DNA of 20,010 nucleotides, taken from assembly GCA_900756575.1 (NCBI GenBank), contig CAAEKQ010000057.1:1-20010 (forward strand), read 5' to 3'. The DNA is from an uncultured Oscillospiraceae bacterium. Its GTDB lineage: Bacteria > Bacillota > Clostridia > Oscillospirales > Oscillospiraceae. Below, piece after piece: positions 1 to 6,528 of this stretch. Both the position numbers and the translations under genes were made by a program. The first letter of the stretch is position 1; every line of letters begins with the position of its first letter. The notes below the pieces were generated by a model. That model saw only the letters and a program-made list of their open reading frames with translations, was not told the origin of the DNA and did no database searches.

Positions 1-174
1 CCCCGCCGAGGCCGCATTGAGACTTTGCCAGTCCTCCAGCTGTTTTTCCGCTTCGTCAGGTAATAAATCGGCGGCGGAGCTTCCTCCAAAGTCGCCGATC
101 TCTCCGGAATCCAAGGCCATGCAAGGGGAAAGCAGCAGAATCAGGAGGATCAGCATCATGCATATCCGCTTCAT
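1..174 (-). CDS. spoIIIAE: Stage III sporulation protein AE, N-terminal part (runs off the left edge)
   Basis: The gene starts at ATG 174-172 and continues beyond base 1, so 58 codons are visible. They encode a hydrophobic signal-like leader (residues about 3-20, rich in Met, Leu and Ile), then an acidic, polar stretch, as at the start of SpoIIIAE. SpoIIIAE is a polytopic membrane protein of the SpoIIIA-SpoIIQ channel that links mother cell and forespore. The start follows the spoIIIAD stop by 10 bases and a G-rich ribosome-binding site (GGGGGTGG). Identity rests on position, the fifth gene after AA-AB-AC-AD, as much as on the short visible sequence. Confidence 0.85.
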   Translation of the reverse strand, partial: MKRICMMLILLILLLSPCMALDSGEIGDFGGSSAADLLPDEAEKQLEDWQSLNAASAG

Positions 175-184
175 TCGCCACCCC

Positions 185-571
185 CTACAGCATGGATCGG
201 AGCATGGATAAGAGCTGCTCCATCAGCGGCAGCAATACATACACCGCCGCCACGCCCCCGGAGAGCCTCAGCGCCGAGGCGATGGACTTCTCCCCTGCGT
301 CCTCGCAGATGTTTGCTCCGATTTCCGTTAAAAATCCCATGGCCAGGGCCTTGTACACCGGGCCGGTGGTGGTGGAGCCAAGGCTTGCCGTCTCCTGCAG
401 GGACCGGGAAAAGTCCATCAGCGGGCGGAAAAAGCTCATGCCAAGGGTGATGACCAGAACCCCCGCCCCCAGGGACGCCATTACTCCGAACTCCCCGCTT
501 TGCTTCCGGGTCATCAGGCAGAGGATCGCTCCCACCACCGCGATTCCCGCGCATTTTACCAGCGTATCCAT
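185..571 (-). CDS. spoIIIAD: Stage III sporulation protein AD
   Basis: This 128-residue protein is almost entirely hydrophobic, with about three to four membrane segments (roughly residues 7-20, 30-50, 68-82 and 100-120). It carries the conserved SpoIIIAD core around TGPVYKALAMGFLTEIGA followed by a C-E-D-A-G-E segment, which is the family signature I recognise. It is an integral membrane component of the mother-cell SpoIIIA complex needed after forespore engulfment. Its ATG overlaps the spoIIIAC stop codon (TAATG), implying translational coupling. Length matches the family (about 130 residues). Confidence 0.95.
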   Translation of the reverse strand: MDTLVKCAGIAVVGAILCLMTRKQSGEFGVMASLGAGVLVITLGMSFFRPLMDFSRSLQETASLGSTTTGPVYKALAMGFLTEIGANICEDAGEKSIASALRLSGGVAAVYVLLPLMEQLLSMLRSML

Positions 572-765
572 TAAAACTGAAACAGGGTCTTGACCAGGTC
601 GAACAGCTCTGCGATTTTCTGCACCAGGATCATCAGCACCACCACCAGCCCAGCCAGCGTGGTCATGGTGGCCTGTTCCTCCCGCCCGGAGCGTACCAGC
701 ACCTGATTTAAGATGGAGACGATGATGCCCACCGCCGCAATTTTGAAGATCAGATCAATTTCCAT
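571..765 (-). CDS. spoIIIAC: Stage III sporulation protein AC
   Basis: A 64-residue protein with two hydrophobic helices (about residues 5-22 and 34-52) separated by a polar turn with RSGREEQA, the typical size and arrangement of SpoIIIAC. SpoIIIAC and SpoIIIAD are related membrane proteins of the mother-cell SpoIIIA complex. The gene starts 7 bases after the spoIIIAB stop (TGA 775-773), with GAGGG as ribosome-binding site, and its stop overlaps the spoIIIAD start. It lies third in the conserved AA-AB-AC-AD-AE order. Confidence 0.95.
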   Translation of the reverse strand: MEIDLIFKIAAVGIIVSILNQVLVRSGREEQATMTTLAGLVVVLMILVQKIAELFDLVKTLFQF

Positions 766-772
766 ATCGCCC

Positions 773-1288
773 TCACAGCAGCAGGAGAATCAGCGCCAGT
801 CCGCTGCAAACCGACGCCGTCATCCACGCCTTTGCCTTCTGCCGCCGAACCCCCTCCAGCTCCAAAATCATCCGGTCCAGCCGATCCTGATAGAGCCGGA
901 GGGTTCGGGCCTGTCCGCCCAGATCATAGCGCCCCAATGCCCCGGCCAGCTCCAGCAGCATGGCCCGAAGCTCGGCGGAGATCCCCAGCGGCATTCCCTC
1001 CATTTGGAGCTTTAGGGCAATATTCAGGGGCCGTCCGGTGACAGACGCCATATTCACCGCCGTTCCCACGAACAGCTCCCCGATTTCGCCCCCAATCTGT
1101 CGCCCCACCGTTTCAAACAACTCCGGCATGGGCGGCATATGAAGCTCCATCTCCTGCCCCATAAGCTCCAGCCCCAGCCGAAGCTCCCGCAGCAGCCGCA
1201 GCTGACGGCTCAGCCCCTGCCGCGCCATCCATCCGCTCATCAGGGACGCCACCCCCACGAAGATTCCCCCTGCCAGTTTCAGCACCAT
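773..1288 (-). CDS. spoIIIAB: Stage III sporulation protein AB
   Basis: I chose ATG at 1288, giving 171 residues, the same length as Bacillus subtilis SpoIIIAB. The protein then begins MVLKLAGGIFVGVASLMSG, an N-terminal membrane anchor like that of the family, followed by a helical soluble region and a C-terminal hydrophobic tail (ASVCSGLALILLLL). An upstream in-frame ATG at 1327 would add 13 polar residues ahead of the anchor and looks wrong. SpoIIIAB is thought to bridge the SpoIIIAA ATPase and the membrane parts of the channel, by analogy with type II/IV secretion. Its whole 5' third is overlapped by the open frame of spoIIIAA. Confidence 0.93.
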   Translation of the reverse strand: MVLKLAGGIFVGVASLMSGWMARQGLSRQLRLLRELRLGLELMGQEMELHMPPMPELFETVGRQIGGEIGELFVGTAVNMASVTGRPLNIALKLQMEGMPLGISAELRAMLLELAGALGRYDLGGQARTLRLYQDRLDRMILELEGVRRQKAKAWMTASVCSGLALILLLL

Positions 1289-2156
1289 CTCCCAATCGCT
1301 CCATTCTCTTGATGTGATAGTGGTCAAGCTCTATGATGTAGTCAAATACGCCCTCCTCCATGAGCTGCCGGAAGCCGGTCCGGAGACAGAGCTGCTGTTT
1401 ATCCCGGGCATGGGCCGTTGCCAATAGCCGAACCCCTGCCCCGGCGATTTCCCTTACGGTTTCCAGTTCCGATGCGCCCCACAGCTCGTCCACCGCCATA
1501 ATCTGGGGATTCATGACCCGGAGCAGCAGCGCCATGCCCTGATCCTTGGGGCAGCCGGAGAGCACATCGGTACAGGGGCCAAGATCCAGGGTGTTTTCCC
1601 CCTCCTTCTGGGCTGCCAGCTCCCGCCGCTGATCTACAACGCCGATTCGGATGCCCTTTGTGCTCAGCTGGCGGATCAAGTCCCGGAGGAATGTGGTCTT
1701 TCCGCCCCCCGGCGGCGAGAGGATCAGAGCGGAAGATAGTTGGCCGCCCTGGGTGAGATACGGAATCGCCCCATCCGCCGCCCCCGGAATCTCCCGGGCA
1801 AAGCGGATCACCAGGGAGGAAATGTGCCGGAGCCCATGGATGTTCCCGTCCCGCAGCACCGTTTCGCCGCAAAGGCCCATCCGGCAGCCGTTTTCCAGGG
1901 GCAGATACAGTCCCGTTTCCTCCATGCGCAGGGCATAGGGCGAGCAGCTGGTGGCCCGATCCAGAAGCGTTTTTAAGAGCGCCTCGTTCACGGCGATGGG
2001 TTGTCCGTTCCGATAAATCAGTTCCTCGCCCCAGGGAAATACGCCTGTGACCGGCCTGCCCCGGCGAAATCGCAGCTCACACAGCTGCCCGAGCCGCCGA
2101 TGGGACAGCTGCTCCAGGGCAAAATTCAGTTCCGGGGTCAGGGTGGATAATATCAT
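1113..2156 (-). CDS. spoIIIAA: Stage III sporulation protein AA (secretion-type ATPase) with unusual extended 3' end
   Basis: This is the mother-cell ATPase thought to power the SpoIIIA-SpoIIQ channel. The Walker A motif is SPPGGGKTT (residues about 147-155), Walker B is around IMAVDELWGA (219-228), and TAHA at 247-250 also fits the family. The start at 2156 has AGGAGG 8 bases upstream; the frame is open to 2342 but nothing supports a longer start. Family-like sequence ends near residue 288 (HIKRMERLG), just at the spoIIIAB start. The frame then stays open for about 58 low-complexity Gly/Ala residues across spoIIIAB and stops at 1113. A TGA in another frame (1281-1279) would give the usual short overlap, so the tail may reflect a one-base indel or a real long overlap. 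The family is about 307 residues; this frame gives 347. Confidence 0.9.
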   Translation of the reverse strand: MILSTLTPELNFALEQLSHRRLGQLCELRFRRGRPVTGVFPWGEELIYRNGQPIAVNEALLKTLLDRATSCSPYALRMEETGLYLPLENGCRMGLCGETVLRDGNIHGLRHISSLVIRFAREIPGAADGAIPYLTQGGQLSSALILSPPGGGKTTFLRDLIRQLSTKGIRIGVVDQRRELAAQKEGENTLDLGPCTDVLSGCPKDQGMALLLRVMNPQIMAVDELWGASELETVREIAGAGVRLLATAHARDKQQLCLRTGFRQLMEEGVFDYIIELDHYHIKRMERLGDGAETGRGNLRGGGVPDERMDGAAGAEPSAAAAAGASAGAGAYGAGDGASYAAHAGVV

Positions 2157-2177
2157 AGGTACCGCCTCCTGCGTTAA

Positions 2178-2205
2178 AGGGTATGCGCGGGCGGGAAAAA
2201 TATGA
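2178..2205 (-). promoter_or_regulatory. Sigma-E-like promoter of the spoIIIA operon
   Basis: On the minus strand, TCATATT (2205-2199) and CATACCCT (2185-2178) are separated by 13 bases. This resembles the sigma-E pattern of Bacillus subtilis (KMATATT, 13-15 bases, CATACAMT). The element lies 22 bases upstream of the spoIIIAA ATG. Known spoIIIA operons are transcribed by sigma-E in the mother cell, so location and sequence agree. The match was read by eye. Confidence 0.65.
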
Positions 2206-2240
2206 TTGCCGCTGCCCCTGTAGCAGTCAAACAGCCCTGC

Positions 2241-2275
2241 AAAAAGCGGGACAGCCGTCGCTGCCCCGCTTTTTT
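2241..2275. terminator. Bidirectional intrinsic terminator without an obvious gene
   Basis: AAAAAGCGGGACAGC (2241-2255) pairs with GCTGCCCCGCTTTTT (2260-2274) around a CGTC loop, with one A-C mismatch. A T tract follows on both strands. It sits upstream of the spoIIIA promoter and downstream of no recognisable gene on either strand, so it may insulate the operon or end a short minus-strand transcript from 2276-2617. Confidence 0.6.
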
Positions 2276-2518
2276 CGCATCCTGGCCGACTAGTCCTGCC
2301 GGATACCCTTGACCGTTCTGAAAAAGTTCCCTTTGGAATCACACAGGTTATCCTGTCTCAAGATTCCGCACTGCGCTTCGATGTAATGTTACATCGTCCT
2401 TCAGATGTTTCCTGGCCTTTGAAACACCGGTTCTTTTCCTCCCGGTCCATGAGAAGTATATGCAGAATGTCGGGAGTTATGCGCCCGGGGAATAGTTTTC
2501 TAAAAGCAGTCAATTTAG
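2276..2518. other. Non-coding stretch with nested inverted repeats
   Basis: No convincing gene is present between the divergent spoIIIA operon and the gene at 2618. It holds GGAATC (2334-2339) with GATTCC (2362-2367), enclosing ACAGG-TTAT-CCTGT (2344-2357), and then a perfect inverted repeat CGATGTAA-TG-TTACATCG (2379-2396). These could be operators or part of a structured leader or small RNA. I recognise no known riboswitch or T-box motif. Confidence 0.45.
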
Positions 2519-2547
2519 TTGCTTTTCCGGCAAGAATATGATATCAT
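2519..2547 (+). promoter_or_regulatory. Sigma-A-type promoter for the glycosidase-domain gene
   Basis: TTGCTT (2519-2524) and TATCAT (2542-2547) are spaced by 17 bases, and the surrounding A/T-rich stretch contrasts with its neighbourhood. The predicted transcript starts near 2554, leaving a leader of about 64 bases. Confidence 0.55.
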
Positions 2548-2617
2548 AGCTCAGTTAAAGCGAATTTGACGCTGCCGATCTTCGGCGGCGATCCCAACTG
2601 ATAAGTGAGGAAATGCA

Positions 2618-4366
2618 ATGTCCAAACGTGACCTGTACGATGACAGCCAGCAGCCGACCCATTCCTTCGGCCGGGCGCCGTCCGAAAACACGTCCGATTC
2701 GTTTTCCGACCTGTTCTCCTCTGTAGACCCCTCCGAATTTGAATTTGAAGAGGACGAAAACGCCTATTACCATAATCCCCGTCGGCTTTCTCAGGTGGAT
2801 CCTTCCCAGCCCGATGTCCAGGATAACGAGCCGGAGGATGCGCCCCAGGAGGTTTCCCCGGAGATTCCCCAAGAAGAACCGGCCCATCCCGATTTTCGTC
2901 TGGGCGACTATACGGACTATGACAGCTACAGCGATTCCGGCACCTACCGCTCCTACGACGGCTCCAGCGAATACCGCAGCTTCGATGCCGCCATGCCCGA
3001 TGCGCCGGAGGAGGGCTGGTATCACTACTCCGACGAGGACAGCGACCTGGAAGACGCGGATTATGATGACGATTACGAGGAGGACGATGAGGATTACGAT
3101 GACCGTCCCTCCGGCGCCCATCGTGCGCTGAAGGTGTTATCCCACATTCTCCTGATTTTTGTAACCCTGCTGGCGGGCTTCTATCTCATGGTGCTCTATG
3201 CCCCCATCCCCGCCCTGACCAACCTGCGGGACACCTACATCCGCACCGCCATGTCCACCCTGAACCACAAATGGCTGGCCACCGCCATTATCCCCAGCGA
3301 TATCATCGACCAGGTGATGCTGGAGGACTATGCCGCCGACGATGCCATGGTGGGGGTTCGCTCGGACTGGGGCGATGTGACCGTCAACAAGGTGCCCACG
3401 TTCAGCAACACCCAGTCCTCCACCCAGGAGGCCACGGAAGAAGCAGCCCCCGAGACCGCCACGGAGACCACTCAGACGGAGCGCACCTATTCCAGCCCTG
3501 AGGAGCAGACGTTCTACGAGATGTTCTATGAGCTGGACTACGACTCCATGCAGAGCTATCTTGCCCAGCATCCCGACGCGCTCAGCAATGGCTGGGGCTA
3601 CATTGACATCAACGAGGCCGGACTCAGCGAATCCGGCACCGACATCAAAACCACCCAGGGCGATCAGGTATTAGCTCTGGACGCCCAGAACGGCATTCTG
3701 CTTTTGCGGGTACACTTCGGTTCCTCCCGGGGCGTAATGGCGATCCTCAAGGACACCTCACGGCTGAGCCTCTGCGCCGCCAGCACCCTGCCTGTCACCG
3801 GTCAAACCGCCGGTAAAATCTGCGACGATCATAACGGCCTCCTCGCCATCACCGGCAGCGCCTTTATGGACGACGGCACCAGCAACGGCGGTCAGATCTC
3901 CGGCCTCGCGGTATGCCAGGGCGTAGAAATGGGCAGCCGCCTGGGCCAGCCCGGCGATAAGCGTCTGGAGCTTCGGGACGATGGAAAAATGTACATTGTA
4001 GACTCCACGGCCTCGGTGGGCGAAGGCACCCGGGACGCCAGCGAGTTCCATCCCGCCCTGATTGTGGACGGCGTAGACCTGTCCGCCCAGAGCACCTGGA
4101 CCGGCCCCCAGCCCCGTGCGGTACTGGGTCAGAGCGACCGGCTGGAGACCATGATGGTCATTGTCGAGGGCCGTTTGGCCGACAGCCCAGGATGCAGCGT
4201 GGTAGACGTTGCGGCAAAAATGGTGGACTATGGCTGCGTTCAGGCGCTGAACCTGGATGGCGGCACCAGTGCAATCATGTATTATAAGGGCGAGTATATC
4301 ACCCGCTGCTCCAATACCGCACTGCCCGGTGGCCGAACCCTGCCCTCCGCCTGGGTTTATAAATAA
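2618..4366 (+). CDS. Membrane-anchored phosphodiester glycosidase (NAGPA-domain) protein with acidic N-terminal region
   Basis: This 582-residue protein has three parts. Residues 1-170 are low-complexity and very rich in Asp, Glu, Tyr and Ser, including a run of about 25 almost purely acidic and Tyr residues near 140-165. One membrane helix (about 175-195) follows. The extracytoplasmic part begins with a linker and ends (about 315-582) in a phosphodiester glycosidase domain. That domain shows AITGSAFMDDG, ALNLDGGTSAIMYYKGE and a closing LPSAWVYK, the hallmarks of the family related to mammalian N-acetylglucosamine-1-phosphodiester alpha-N-acetylglucosaminidase. The orientation suggests action on wall or exopolysaccharide phosphodiesters outside the cell; the substrate is unknown. 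GTGAGG precedes ATG 2618, and a strong hairpin follows the stop. Confidence 0.85.
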   Translation: MSKRDLYDDSQQPTHSFGRAPSENTSDSFSDLFSSVDPSEFEFEEDENAYYHNPRRLSQVDPSQPDVQDNEPEDAPQEVSPEIPQEEPAHPDFRLGDYTDYDSYSDSGTYRSYDGSSEYRSFDAAMPDAPEEGWYHYSDEDSDLEDADYDDDYEEDDEDYDDRPSGAHRALKVLSHILLIFVTLLAGFYLMVLYAPIPALTNLRDTYIRTAMSTLNHKWLATAIIPSDIIDQVMLEDYAADDAMVGVRSDWGDVTVNKVPTFSNTQSSTQEATEEAAPETATETTQTERTYSSPEEQTFYEMFYELDYDSMQSYLAQHPDALSNGWGYIDINEAGLSESGTDIKTTQGDQVLALDAQNGILLLRVHFGSSRGVMAILKDTSRLSLCAASTLPVTGQTAGKICDDHNGLLAITGSAFMDDGTSNGGQISGLAVCQGVEMGSRLGQPGDKRLELRDDGKMYIVDSTASVGEGTRDASEFHPALIVDGVDLSAQSTWTGPQPRAVLGQSDRLETMMVIVEGRLADSPGCSVVDVAAKMVDYGCVQALNLDGGTSAIMYYKGEYITRCSNTALPGGRTLPSAWVYK

Positions 4367-4370
4367 GCAC

Positions 4371-4410
4371 TTCGGACGTACTGCATTATTGTGCAGTACG
4401 TCCGATTTTT
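4371..4410 (+). terminator. Intrinsic terminator with the shared GGACGTACTGC stem (copy 1)
   Basis: CGGACGTACTGCA (4373-4385) pairs perfectly with TGCAGTACGTCCG (4392-4404) around TTATTG and is followed by ATTTTT. It starts a few bases after the glycosidase-domain gene. The stem core recurs at 4979 and 16110. Confidence 0.9.
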
Positions 4411-4432
4411 GCGATCTTTTCTGGTTACCATC

Positions 4433-4461
4433 TTGCATTTTCTACAGAAATTTGGTAATAT
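4433..4461 (+). promoter_or_regulatory. Sigma-A-type promoter of the zinc-ribbon/TM2 gene
   Basis: TTGCAT (4433-4438) and TAATAT (4456-4461) are 17 bases apart. It lies between the upstream terminator and the gene at 4497, so this gene is probably transcribed alone. Confidence 0.65.
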
Positions 4462-4496
4462 ATTGTCATATTAAAAAAGAGAGAGAGGAAACCGAT

Positions 4497-4964
4497 ATGT
4501 TCTGTTCCAATTGTGGCGCCGCAGTGGCTGATGGCATGGAATTCTGCCCCGAATGCGGTGAAAAAACCAAAGCGGCGAAAAAGGCTGTATTTTGCCGGAA
4601 CTGTGGCGAGGAAATCTCCGAAAATGCGGTAGTCTGTCCGAAGTGCGGCGCAGCAACCGATAAGTTCCAAGAAAATACGGCTCAGGCTCAGCCCAACATT
4701 GTCATCAACAACAGCAACGCCAATACCAATGTCAACCAGAATACCACCGGCATGGTCTGCTCCCCCAAGAGCAAGATTGTGGCCCTGCTGCTGGCTTTCT
4801 TCCTGGGCGGTCTTGGCATCCACCGGTTCTATGTGGGAAAAATCGGCACCGGTATTCTCTACCTGCTCACCGGCGGCCTGTTCGGCATCGGCTGGTTGGT
4901 AGACTTCATTATGATTGCAGTGGGCGCATTCCGGGATAAGGCCGGCCTGCCCCTGAAAAATTAA
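4497..4964 (+). CDS. Double zinc-ribbon TM2-domain membrane protein
   Basis: The protein is 155 residues from ATG 4497, with AGGA in GAGAGAGGAA as ribosome-binding site; upstream in-frame starts lie before the promoter. It has two zinc ribbons (C3-C6/C17-C20 and C33-C36/C47-C50), each CxxCG...CPxCG. An Asn/Thr-rich linker (about 69-88) follows. The C-terminal TM2 domain (about 98-150) has a hydrophobic pair of helices around GGLGIHRFYVGK and ends with a WLVDFIMI segment, as in the TM2 family. TM2 proteins are widespread in gut Clostridia, but their function is not established; the ribbons probably mediate protein contacts on the cytoplasmic side. It is flanked by two terminators with the same stem sequence. 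Confidence 0.9.
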   Translation: MFCSNCGAAVADGMEFCPECGEKTKAAKKAVFCRNCGEEISENAVVCPKCGAATDKFQENTAQAQPNIVINNSNANTNVNQNTTGMVCSPKSKIVALLLAFFLGGLGIHRFYVGKIGTGILYLLTGGLFGIGWLVDFIMIAVGAFRDKAGLPLKN

Positions 4965-4978
4965 TCGTCAGAACCCCC

Positions 4979-5015
4979 AAAAGGACGTACCGCTGACCGC
5001 AGTACGTCCTTTTTT
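4979..5015. terminator. Bidirectional terminator with the shared GGACGTACTGC stem (copy 2)
   Basis: AAAAGGACGTAC (4979-4990) pairs with GTACGTCCTTTT (5002-5013). The inner C-G-C/G-C-A continues the stem with one mismatch. T tracts on both strands allow it to serve the converging TM2 gene (plus) and HD-domain gene (minus). Confidence 0.88.
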
Positions 5016-5032
5016 CTGTCTTACGTTACAGC

Positions 5033-5623
5033 TCAGACATTCCCCTGCTTCCCCTCCAGGAAATAGGTGGCCTCCATATCCGCCACGGACAGTGCAAAGG
5101 CCAGCGGGAACTTTTCAAAGGCCTTGCCCACGCTGCCCTTATCCTCCTGACCGGAAAAGCCCATGTGGAACCGGATGGCAAAGGCCTCCTCCCGACTCAG
5201 ACGCATAAAGCCGGAGAGGATATATACCGACTTCTCCCCGTGACCGTAGGGCAAGGGATCGTCAAAATTATAGGTGGGCACCTTCTGCCAGACGCCGTTT
5301 TCGTCCTTGACGTTCCGGGTTCCGGCCTTGTAGCAGCCGATTTTGCACACATCGTGGAGCAGCGACACCAGTGCCACGGTCTCGTCGGAGTAGTGCATGC
5401 CGTATTCCTCCTGGACGCGCTCCCGATCCAGATAGGCCCGGAGGCAGCGGTAGACATTGATGCTGTGCTGGGCCAGTCCGCCGGCATAGGAGCCATGGAA
5501 CCGGGTGCTGGCCGGGGCGGTGAAGAAATCGGATTTGTTCTGGAGGTAGTCCAGGAACTTGTCCGCCCCCTCCCGGTGGATATACTGCTGATAAATCTCG
5601 GTGAATTCTTCCTGAATGGTCAT
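5033..5623 (-). CDS. HD-domain hydrolase (YhaM-like HD domain)
   Basis: The protein is 196 residues from ATG 5623, chosen because AAAGGAG lies 6 bases upstream; an ATG at 5695 lies before the promoter. The HD metal-binding pattern is present: H53 in GGLAQHSINV, H90-D91 in SLLHDVCKIG, and D182 in SVADME. Additional His residues (H43, H128, H153) also fit metal-dependent phosphohydrolases. The HGSYAGGLAQHS segment resembles the HD domain of the 3'-5' exoribonuclease YhaM, but no nucleic-acid-binding OB domain is present. The substrate could be a nucleotide or nucleic acid end; I cannot decide. It lies downstream of the TraX gene with its own promoter and ends at a shared terminator. Confidence 0.82.
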   Translation of the reverse strand: MTIQEEFTEIYQQYIHREGADKFLDYLQNKSDFFTAPASTRFHGSYAGGLAQHSINVYRCLRAYLDRERVQEEYGMHYSDETVALVSLLHDVCKIGCYKAGTRNVKDENGVWQKVPTYNFDDPLPYGHGEKSVYILSGFMRLSREEAFAIRFHMGFSGQEDKGSVGKAFEKFPLAFALSVADMEATYFLEGKQGNV

Positions 5624-5666
5624 AAGCTGCTCCTTTCGCGGCGGTTGTCCGGCGTTCTTTTTGGAA

Positions 5667-5695
5667 ATTATAGCATCTCGCCGGGGAAATTGCAA
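5667..5695 (-). promoter_or_regulatory. Near-consensus sigma-A promoter of the HD-domain gene
   Basis: On the minus strand, TTGCAA (5695-5690) and a perfect TATAAT (5672-5667) are separated by 17 bases. The -35 element abuts the TraX stop codon. The start codon lies 44 bases downstream. Confidence 0.75.
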
Positions 5696-6457
5696 TCAGA
5701 TCAGGCACCGAATGCCGTAGAGCACCGCCAGATGGACGGGATAAAAAACGTAAAACAGCCATTTGACGGATCTCCCCCGCTGACCGTTGTAGGCGGCAAG
5801 GATCGGTACCGAGAACATTCCGCCCAGCCACATACAGAGCAGCGAAAATCCACCCGCATGGAGCCAGACGAAGGTTTCGCCATTCCAGCCGTGCCAGAGC
5901 AGCATAAATACCGTCATCCAGCAGGCCAATATCGTCAGTTTTTGCTTCTTTTCCGGGAGATAGTAGAGCATGAAAATCAGCGCCACCCCCCAGGCGTTAT
6001 AGTCCGTTTGCAGCCCCCAGCCCAATGCTGCCGCAAGAATGCTCGGAATCAGGATGGCGGCCATCTCCGGTATTCCATGTTTATTGAGCCACTTCGCCGC
6101 ATAAATTCCCGCCGCTGCCAGCAGCATGGTAAACATCACGTTGTGACACGCCAGGCTGAATCCATTTTGCCCCGCCGCGTAAAAGCAATACTGAAACGGC
6201 GCTTCCGACAGCACCGCGAACATCGCCAGTCTCCCCAGATATTTGGGGAAATTTCCGGTTTTCCGGCATCCCTCCGCCACAAACCAGGCGAACATGGGAA
6301 AGGCGATCCGCCCCACCGTTTCCAGGCCGATCATCAGCTGTTCGTTCCCCGTCACGCCCAAAAATGTACGGAGCACCCCGGTGGAAAGCACCACCTTGGC
6401 GAAATGGTCGCACAGCATAAACAGCATGGCCAGGAGCTTTAAGGTCGATTGTGTCAT
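5696..6457 (-). CDS. TraX-family integral membrane protein
   Basis: A 253-residue polytopic protein with about seven to eight hydrophobic segments. It matches the TraX family pattern I recognise: N-terminal LKLLAMLFMLCDHFAKV (Asp17-His18), ETVGRIAFPMFAWFVAEG, a LSEAPFQYCF segment and C-terminal KWLFYVFYPVHLAVLYGI. F-plasmid TraX acetylates pilin; chromosomal Firmicute homologues have no proven role and may acylate envelope components, which is inference. The ATG at 6457 has AAGGGAAA upstream. No conjugation genes are nearby, so this is not evidence of a plasmid. It begins just after the terminator of the EF-G-like gene, and I see no clear separate promoter. Confidence 0.85.
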   Translation of the reverse strand: MTQSTLKLLAMLFMLCDHFAKVVLSTGVLRTFLGVTGNEQLMIGLETVGRIAFPMFAWFVAEGCRKTGNFPKYLGRLAMFAVLSEAPFQYCFYAAGQNGFSLACHNVMFTMLLAAAGIYAAKWLNKHGIPEMAAILIPSILAAALGWGLQTDYNAWGVALIFMLYYLPEKKQKLTILACWMTVFMLLWHGWNGETFVWLHAGGFSLLCMWLGGMFSVPILAAYNGQRGRSVKWLFYVFYPVHLAVLYGIRCLI

Positions 6458-6473
6458 TGTGGATTTCCCTTCG

Positions 6474-6506
6474 AAAAAAGTAGAGGCAGGAAACTCCCGC
6501 CTCTAC
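6474..6506 (-). terminator. Intrinsic terminator of the EF-G-like gene
   Basis: Read on the minus strand, GTAGAGGC (6506-6499) pairs with GCCTCTAC (6487-6480), enclosing a short partly paired loop, and is followed by six T residues (6479-6474). It lies 23 bases after the stop codon at 6529. Confidence 0.85.
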
Positions 6507-6528
6507 CATTTTACACGATATTCGGCAA

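Noticed and set aside
2358..2450. A 30-codon minus-strand frame (starting MDREEKNRCFKG) in the structured intergenic region
   Set aside because: No ribosome-binding site precedes the ATG, and the sequence overlaps inverted repeats better explained as regulatory or RNA structure.
2555..3121. A hydrophobic minus-strand open frame opposite the acidic N-terminal region of the glycosidase-domain gene
   Set aside because: Antisense of Asp/Glu/Tyr codons automatically reads as Ile/Val/Leu, so the apparent membrane segments are an artefact.
5696..6457. TraX-family gene as a sign of a conjugative plasmid
   Set aside because: TraX homologues are common on Firmicute chromosomes and no other transfer gene is present in the window.
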